Of a DNA stretch of 8,212 nucleotides, positions 5,325-8,212 are shown one piece after another. Positions within the stretch are counted from its first letter, which is position 1. Every line of letters starts with the position of its first letter. The notes under the pieces are model-generated. The model had not been told where the DNA came from, did no database searches, and saw nothing but the letters and a program-made list of their open reading frames with translations. The translations under genes and the position numbers were made by a program. The DNA is from Victivallaceae bacterium (GTDB taxonomy: Bacteria > Verrucomicrobiota > Lentisphaeria > Victivallales > Victivallaceae), in NCBI GenBank assembly GCA_028717165.1, contig JAQUOK010000108.1, positions 1-8,212 of the forward strand, written 5' to 3'.

Positions 5325-6512
5325 ATGAAAACAAAGAATACAATTAAATTTGAAGTGCAGGATAATCTGGCTTCTCCCGCTTACAGCCGGGTTGCTGATT
5401 TCCTGCGGGATAAGATACGCTGCGGTAAATTTGTCCATGGGAACAGGCTGCCTCCGGAACCGGAACTGGCGCAGCAGTTTGGAATCAGCAGGGTGACATT
5501 GCGCCATGCCTTGAAAAACCTGGAACAGCAGGGTCTGCTGATAAGGCGCCGGGGCTGGAGCGGCGGCAATTTCGTAAATTTCCCCCGGCATAAAAGTGCC
5601 GCACCCAAAACCATAGGCTTAATAAACCGTCTTATGCATCCGGATAAAGATCCCTATTTTCTGCAGCTTATGGATGGATTTCGTGCTGGTCTCGGCGATA
5701 ATATGAATTTGCTTTTGTTGAAAGAAACGGATACCGATGTCGTAGAATTATATCATAATTGCCGCCTTGACGGCGTATTGATCACGGATCCCTGTAACGC
5801 GCTCGAATGCAGTTCTGATTTAACAACAATACCTCATGTTATAGTAAGCGTATCTTCCGCGTTTATCGACGACAAAAATCTGGTCTTCGTGGATACCGAT
5901 AATATTAGCGGTACCTTGTCTATCATGGAGCATCTTACCGGTCTTGGGCATAAACGAATTGCTTATATCGGAGGCTATCCGAAATCTTCCAATTTGCAGG
6001 ATCGTTTAGGCAGTTATAAAAAGTTTCTGAAGCAGGCGGGGATTGCAATTGATCCGCGTTTGATATATGATAATCCTTCGCAGGATTATGAGGCTTATAT
6101 TTATTCTTCAGTTAAAAAATTATTGACCTTGCGATATCCGCCGACCGCGATTTTCGCTGCAGGGTTTTATCTGGCTATGGCAACAATACGTAATCTTAAA
6201 GATTACGGTTTGTTGGTGCCTGAAGATATTTCAGTTGTCGGTTTTGATGATTTTGACCGCTTCACTTACCACCCGCCCTTTCTTACGACAGTGCGGCAGC
6301 CGCTGAAAAAATTGGGGTTTGAAGCCGGCAGAAAACTGGTTGAATGGATCAATACTGGAACCGTCAGGGAAAAACAGCTCGTCCTGCCTGTTGAATTTCT
6401 TATTCGCAGCAGCAGTTCAGCGCCGGGAACCAATTTTAAAAATAAAATTCAGAAAAAAATTGATCGTTTTGGAAAAGCAAACGCTTTTTCGGAAGTAATA
6501 ACGCCATTTTAA
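5325..6512 (+). CDS. GntR-LacI chimeric transcriptional regulator (AraR-like architecture)
   Basis: A 395-aa cytoplasmic repressor-type protein. Residues 17-84 are a GntR winged helix: YSRVADFLRDKI, RLPPEPELAQQFGISRVTLR (41-60), HALKNLEQQGLLIRR. The wing reads RGWSGGNFV instead of the usual G.GTFV. Residues about 95-365 form a LacI-type periplasmic-binding-protein fold: IGLINRLMHPDKDPYF, a VFVDTDNISGTLSIMEHL stretch, LGHKRIAYIGG (207-217), LVPEDISVVGFDDF (297-310) and LTTVRQPLKKLGFEAGRKL. The usual 'FASND' ligand-contact segment is FAAGFYLA (277-284), without the Asp, so the effector may be unusual. Such proteins generally sense sugars, as AraR senses arabinose. A basic tail follows the core. 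The gene ends 23 bp before the pseudopilin gene, so the two are probably cotranscribed. The ATG at 5325 lacks a ribosome site; a GTG at 5355 is a weaker alternative start. Confidence 0.9.
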   Translation: MKTKNTIKFEVQDNLASPAYSRVADFLRDKIRCGKFVHGNRLPPEPELAQQFGISRVTLRHALKNLEQQGLLIRRRGWSGGNFVNFPRHKSAAPKTIGLINRLMHPDKDPYFLQLMDGFRAGLGDNMNLLLLKETDTDVVELYHNCRLDGVLITDPCNALECSSDLTTIPHVIVSVSSAFIDDKNLVFVDTDNISGTLSIMEHLTGLGHKRIAYIGGYPKSSNLQDRLGSYKKFLKQAGIAIDPRLIYDNPSQDYEAYIYSSVKKLLTLRYPPTAIFAAGFYLAMATIRNLKDYGLLVPEDISVVGFDDFDRFTYHPPFLTTVRQPLKKLGFEAGRKLVEWINTGTVREKQLVLPVEFLIRSSSSAPGTNFKNKIQKKIDRFGKANAFSEVITPF

Positions 6513-6519
6513 CTTATCT

Positions 6520-6525
6520 AAGGAG
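6520..6525 (+). promoter_or_regulatory. Ribosome binding site of the H-X9-DG pseudopilin
   Basis: AAGGAG lies 10 bases before the ATG at 6536 and fixes that start. The spacer AATGTGAAAA closely matches the AACTGAAAA spacer of gspG. Confidence 0.85.
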
Positions 6526-6535
6526 AATGTGAAAA

Positions 6536-7156
6536 ATGAAAGCTTCAGAACCGGTGAGAGTAAAAATCTTCACACTTATCGAACTTCTCGTCGTGATCGC
6601 TATCATTGCAATTCTTGCTTCAATGCTGTTGCCAGCTCTCAGCAAAGCAAGGGAAAAGGGCAAACAAATAGCTTGCGCAAATAACCTGAAACAGCTTGGA
6701 CTGGGAGTTCATTCGTACCTTTCAGATTGGGATGAAGTTTTTTTCCATCATAACATCGGAGGTTCGGGAAAACCATGGTACAACCCAAATTATGGTTTTG
6801 TAAAAGAATATGTATCTTATTCGGGCCCTTTGACAGCAGCCAATACCGTTATGGATTGTCCGTCTAATGCCAGTGGATACGCTGCCAGCGGTGGGTGTCA
6901 CCTTGATTATATGTACGTTGAAAATCTGGATTGGAAAAAGTTGCCACAGGTAAAAATGCCTTCTAAATGTGTACTTTTCTGTGAAGGGAATGGTGTGTCA
7001 TATGCCACTTTAAGCAGTAATTGGAGCGACAGGGTAATTTTTACCATACATAATAAAAAACCGAATTTCGTTTTTATAGACGGGCATGTGGAGTTGCGAG
7101 GAAAAGCAGATATTAACAGTGAGAATTTCCGCCCGGAAAGCATTCTTGGTTTATAA
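6536..7156 (+). CDS. Solitary prepilin-type protein with H-X9-DG domain
   Basis: A 206-aa pseudopilin-like protein. The leader MKASEPVRVKI (1-11) is followed by FTLIELLVVIAIIAILASML (12-31) with Glu at +5 (E16); the -1 residue is Ile, not Gly. The N-terminal helix continues as LLPALSKAREKGKQIACANNLKQLG. The C-terminal part has MDCPSNASG (106-114) and an exact H-X9-D-G match: H172, nine residues, D182-G183, inside HNKKPNFVFIDGHVEL. This is the prepilin-type processing-associated H-X9-DG arrangement, a family greatly expanded in Planctomycetes, Verrucomicrobia and Lentisphaerae. Its function is not established. It sits apart from the T2SS operon, after a regulator and before a secreted protein gene, suggesting a substrate-specific or regulated pseudopilin. 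It could instead be a surface protein using only the anchor. Confidence 0.88.
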   Translation: MKASEPVRVKIFTLIELLVVIAIIAILASMLLPALSKAREKGKQIACANNLKQLGLGVHSYLSDWDEVFFHHNIGGSGKPWYNPNYGFVKEYVSYSGPLTAANTVMDCPSNASGYAASGGCHLDYMYVENLDWKKLPQVKMPSKCVLFCEGNGVSYATLSSNWSDRVIFTIHNKKPNFVFIDGHVELRGKADINSENFRPESILGL

Positions 7157-7171
7157 AAAAGAAATTAGTCT

Positions 7172-7217
7172 CGCTTCACAAATAATCGGCTTCCCACACG
7201 AAGTCTATACAGAAGCG
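7172..7217 (+). other. Nested stem-loop between pseudopilin and LamG genes
   Basis: CGCTTC (7172-7177) pairs with GAAGCG (7212-7217), and inside it GGCTTC (7188-7193 by sequence) pairs with GAAGTC (7200-7205, one G-T pair) around a 6-base loop. The arms share CTTC/GAAG, so alternative pairings are possible. TGATTTTCTT follows, a poor T-tract. It could be a weak terminator, an attenuator or an RNA-processing site setting the ratio of the two flanking genes. The rest of the 113-bp gap is AT-rich, and I see no clear promoter in it. Confidence 0.35.
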
Positions 7218-7269
7218 TGATTTTCTTAAAAATTGTAATATCAAAAATAATATAAAAGTGAATTGAAAA

Positions 7270-8212
7270 ATGGAAAATTTTATAGAAGCCATCCTGCCGC
7301 GAAAGAAAATATTACTGGAAGCATTTTTTTCAATAAGCCTGTGGATTGGTTGTATTTTAAATGCCGCTACGCCGTTTACGTCCGATAAACATACCGTATT
7401 GCTGCTCCATTTTGACGAAGGGAAAGGCCTCCCCCGGGACAGTTCTTCCTGCGGCAACAATCCAACGGTGAATAAGGCAGAATGGCTCAGCGCCGGAAAA
7501 TTCGGTTCCTGTCTTTACTTTGACGGCAAAAGCGGTTTCCTGGCAATTCCCGACTCAAAAAGCCTGAATATTTCCGACGGTGAAATAACTATTGAAGCAT
7601 GGGTAAAACCCGAACCTTCGACAGCAAATTACCCGGCGATTATCAGCAAATATAGTATAAAGGGCGGGTATTTCCTGACGGGAAGTTCATCCGCCGCACT
7701 GGCGCGTTTCTTTTTGCGGGCTGACCCTCAGCGGGCCTTTGCCCTCAACAGCGACAAACCGCTACCGGTTGGAGAATGGAGCCATATCGCAGGCGTAAGA
7801 TACAAAGACGGAAACGTCAAGCTGTTCGTCAACGGAAAGGAGCAGGCAATGAAAACTACTTTTGCTTCCACATTTGCCTCGCCCGGCGTTTACCTGCGGA
7901 TCGGAAACTATTATGGTGATTATTTCGCCGGAGCCATTGATGAAGTGAGGATTTCCACTGTCGCCAGGTATGGTAAAATTTCTCCCGAGGCAGTTATTAC
8001 CGGAACGGTATTTCATGACAAGAACCGGAATGCTAAAAAAGATCAGGGAGAATATGGCATCGCCGGAGTTCCGGTTTCGGACGGGAAAAATATAGTGCTG
8101 TCCGACAGTAAAGGAATATATCGGCTGAATGTCTCTATGGACGAGGATCCCGCGACGATTTTCGTTATAGCCCCGGACGGATACAAGACAAGCGACATAT
8201 TTCATAAGCTGG
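7270..8212 (+). CDS. Secreted LamG-domain protein with phosphoesterase-type N-terminal domain (3' truncated by window)
   Basis: Open to the window end; 314 residues are visible. ATG 7270 is the first start after an in-frame TGA at 7264. Residues 1-33 look like a signal peptide with a long n-region (MENFIEAILPRKK) and a hydrophobic core to NAA. Residues about 41-235 are a LamG/concanavalin-like jelly roll: TVLLLHFDEGKG, SCLYFDGKSGFLAIP, ITIEAWVKPEP (106-116), VGEWSHIAGVRY (167-178), VKLFVNGKE and GAIDEVRISTVARY. Residues about 242-306 read ITGTVFHDKNRN, KKDQGEYGIAGVPVSDG, SDSKGIYRLNV and FVIAPDGY, the N-terminal domain usual before secreted calcineurin-like phosphoesterases; DKNRNAKKDQGE (250-261) resembles a calcium-binding loop. 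A phosphoesterase catalytic domain beyond the window is predicted, not seen; an SdrD-type B domain is the alternative. The ribosome site is poor, so expression may depend on upstream coupling or be low. Confidence 0.8.
   Translation, partial: MENFIEAILPRKKILLEAFFSISLWIGCILNAATPFTSDKHTVLLLHFDEGKGLPRDSSSCGNNPTVNKAEWLSAGKFGSCLYFDGKSGFLAIPDSKSLNISDGEITIEAWVKPEPSTANYPAIISKYSIKGGYFLTGSSSAALARFFLRADPQRAFALNSDKPLPVGEWSHIAGVRYKDGNVKLFVNGKEQAMKTTFASTFASPGVYLRIGNYYGDYFAGAIDEVRISTVARYGKISPEAVITGTVFHDKNRNAKKDQGEYGIAGVPVSDGKNIVLSDSKGIYRLNVSMDEDPATIFVIAPDGYKTSDIFHKL

Noticed and set aside
7251..7256. TATAAA as a -10 box for the LamG gene
   Set aside because: No acceptable -35 lies 15-19 bp upstream (AAAAAT-like only), and the region is so AT-rich that a TATAAA match is expected by chance.
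7176..7460. 94-codon - strand frame across the intergenic gap and the LamG start
   Set aside because: The sequence is low in recognisable features and overlaps the signal peptide and LamG start of the + strand gene. It is not supported as a gene.
7762..8205. 147-codon - strand frame opposite the LamG gene
   Set aside because: The + strand encodes clear LamG and phosphoesterase-type N-terminal motifs. The reverse frame shows no domain and is a codon-usage shadow.

Overview
The window looks like chromosome from a Gram-negative bacterium of the PVC superphylum, most likely Lentisphaerota (Victivallis-like). This is an inference from gene content, not a database match. The pointers are a type II secretion (T2SS) pseudopilin operon, a solitary 'H-X9-DG' pseudopilin with the FTLIELLVVIAIIAILA signature, a GntR-LacI chimeric regulator next to it, a secreted LamG protein, and a DUF1573 protein.

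Region 1 (1-3200, + strand) is the 3' part of a T2SS operon: the tail of gspF, then gspG, gspH, gspI, gspJ and gspK. From gspH on, each stop overlaps the next start (ATGA, ATGA, GTGA), which indicates translational coupling. GspG is the major pseudopilin. GspH, I, J and K are minor pseudopilins that would form and cap the tip of the periplasmic pseudopilus. No gspL or gspM follows gspK.

Region 2 (3187-5111) is a divergent pair. A secreted DUF1573 protein with a Cys-Gly-Cys motif is on the - strand, and its 3' end overlaps gspK tail to tail. On the + strand is a membrane protein with an N-terminal periplasmic thioredoxin-like CxxC domain fused to a six-helix CcdA/DsbD-type electron-transfer domain. 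They share a 110-bp AT-rich gap with a symmetric promoter-like layout. I infer a periplasmic thiol-redox module, possibly acting on the DUF1573 cysteines.

Region 3 (5112-5324) has no convincing gene. It holds weak hairpins, a weak terminator candidate, and a good -35 box with a palindromic AT-rich box just before the next ATG.

Region 4 (5325-8212, + strand) is an accessory cassette: a GntR-LacI regulator (probably on a leaderless mRNA), a 206-aa H-X9-DG pseudopilin 23 bp downstream, and after a 113-bp structured gap a large secreted protein running off the window. Its visible 314 residues are a signal sequence, a LamG/concanavalin-like domain and the N-terminal domain typical of secreted calcineurin-like phosphoesterases. 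The working idea is a sugar-sensing regulator controlling a dedicated pseudopilin and a surface or exported enzyme that use the T2SS. This is the most interesting possibility here and is inference from gene order.

I saw no tRNA, rRNA, CRISPR array, insertion sequence or attachment site.
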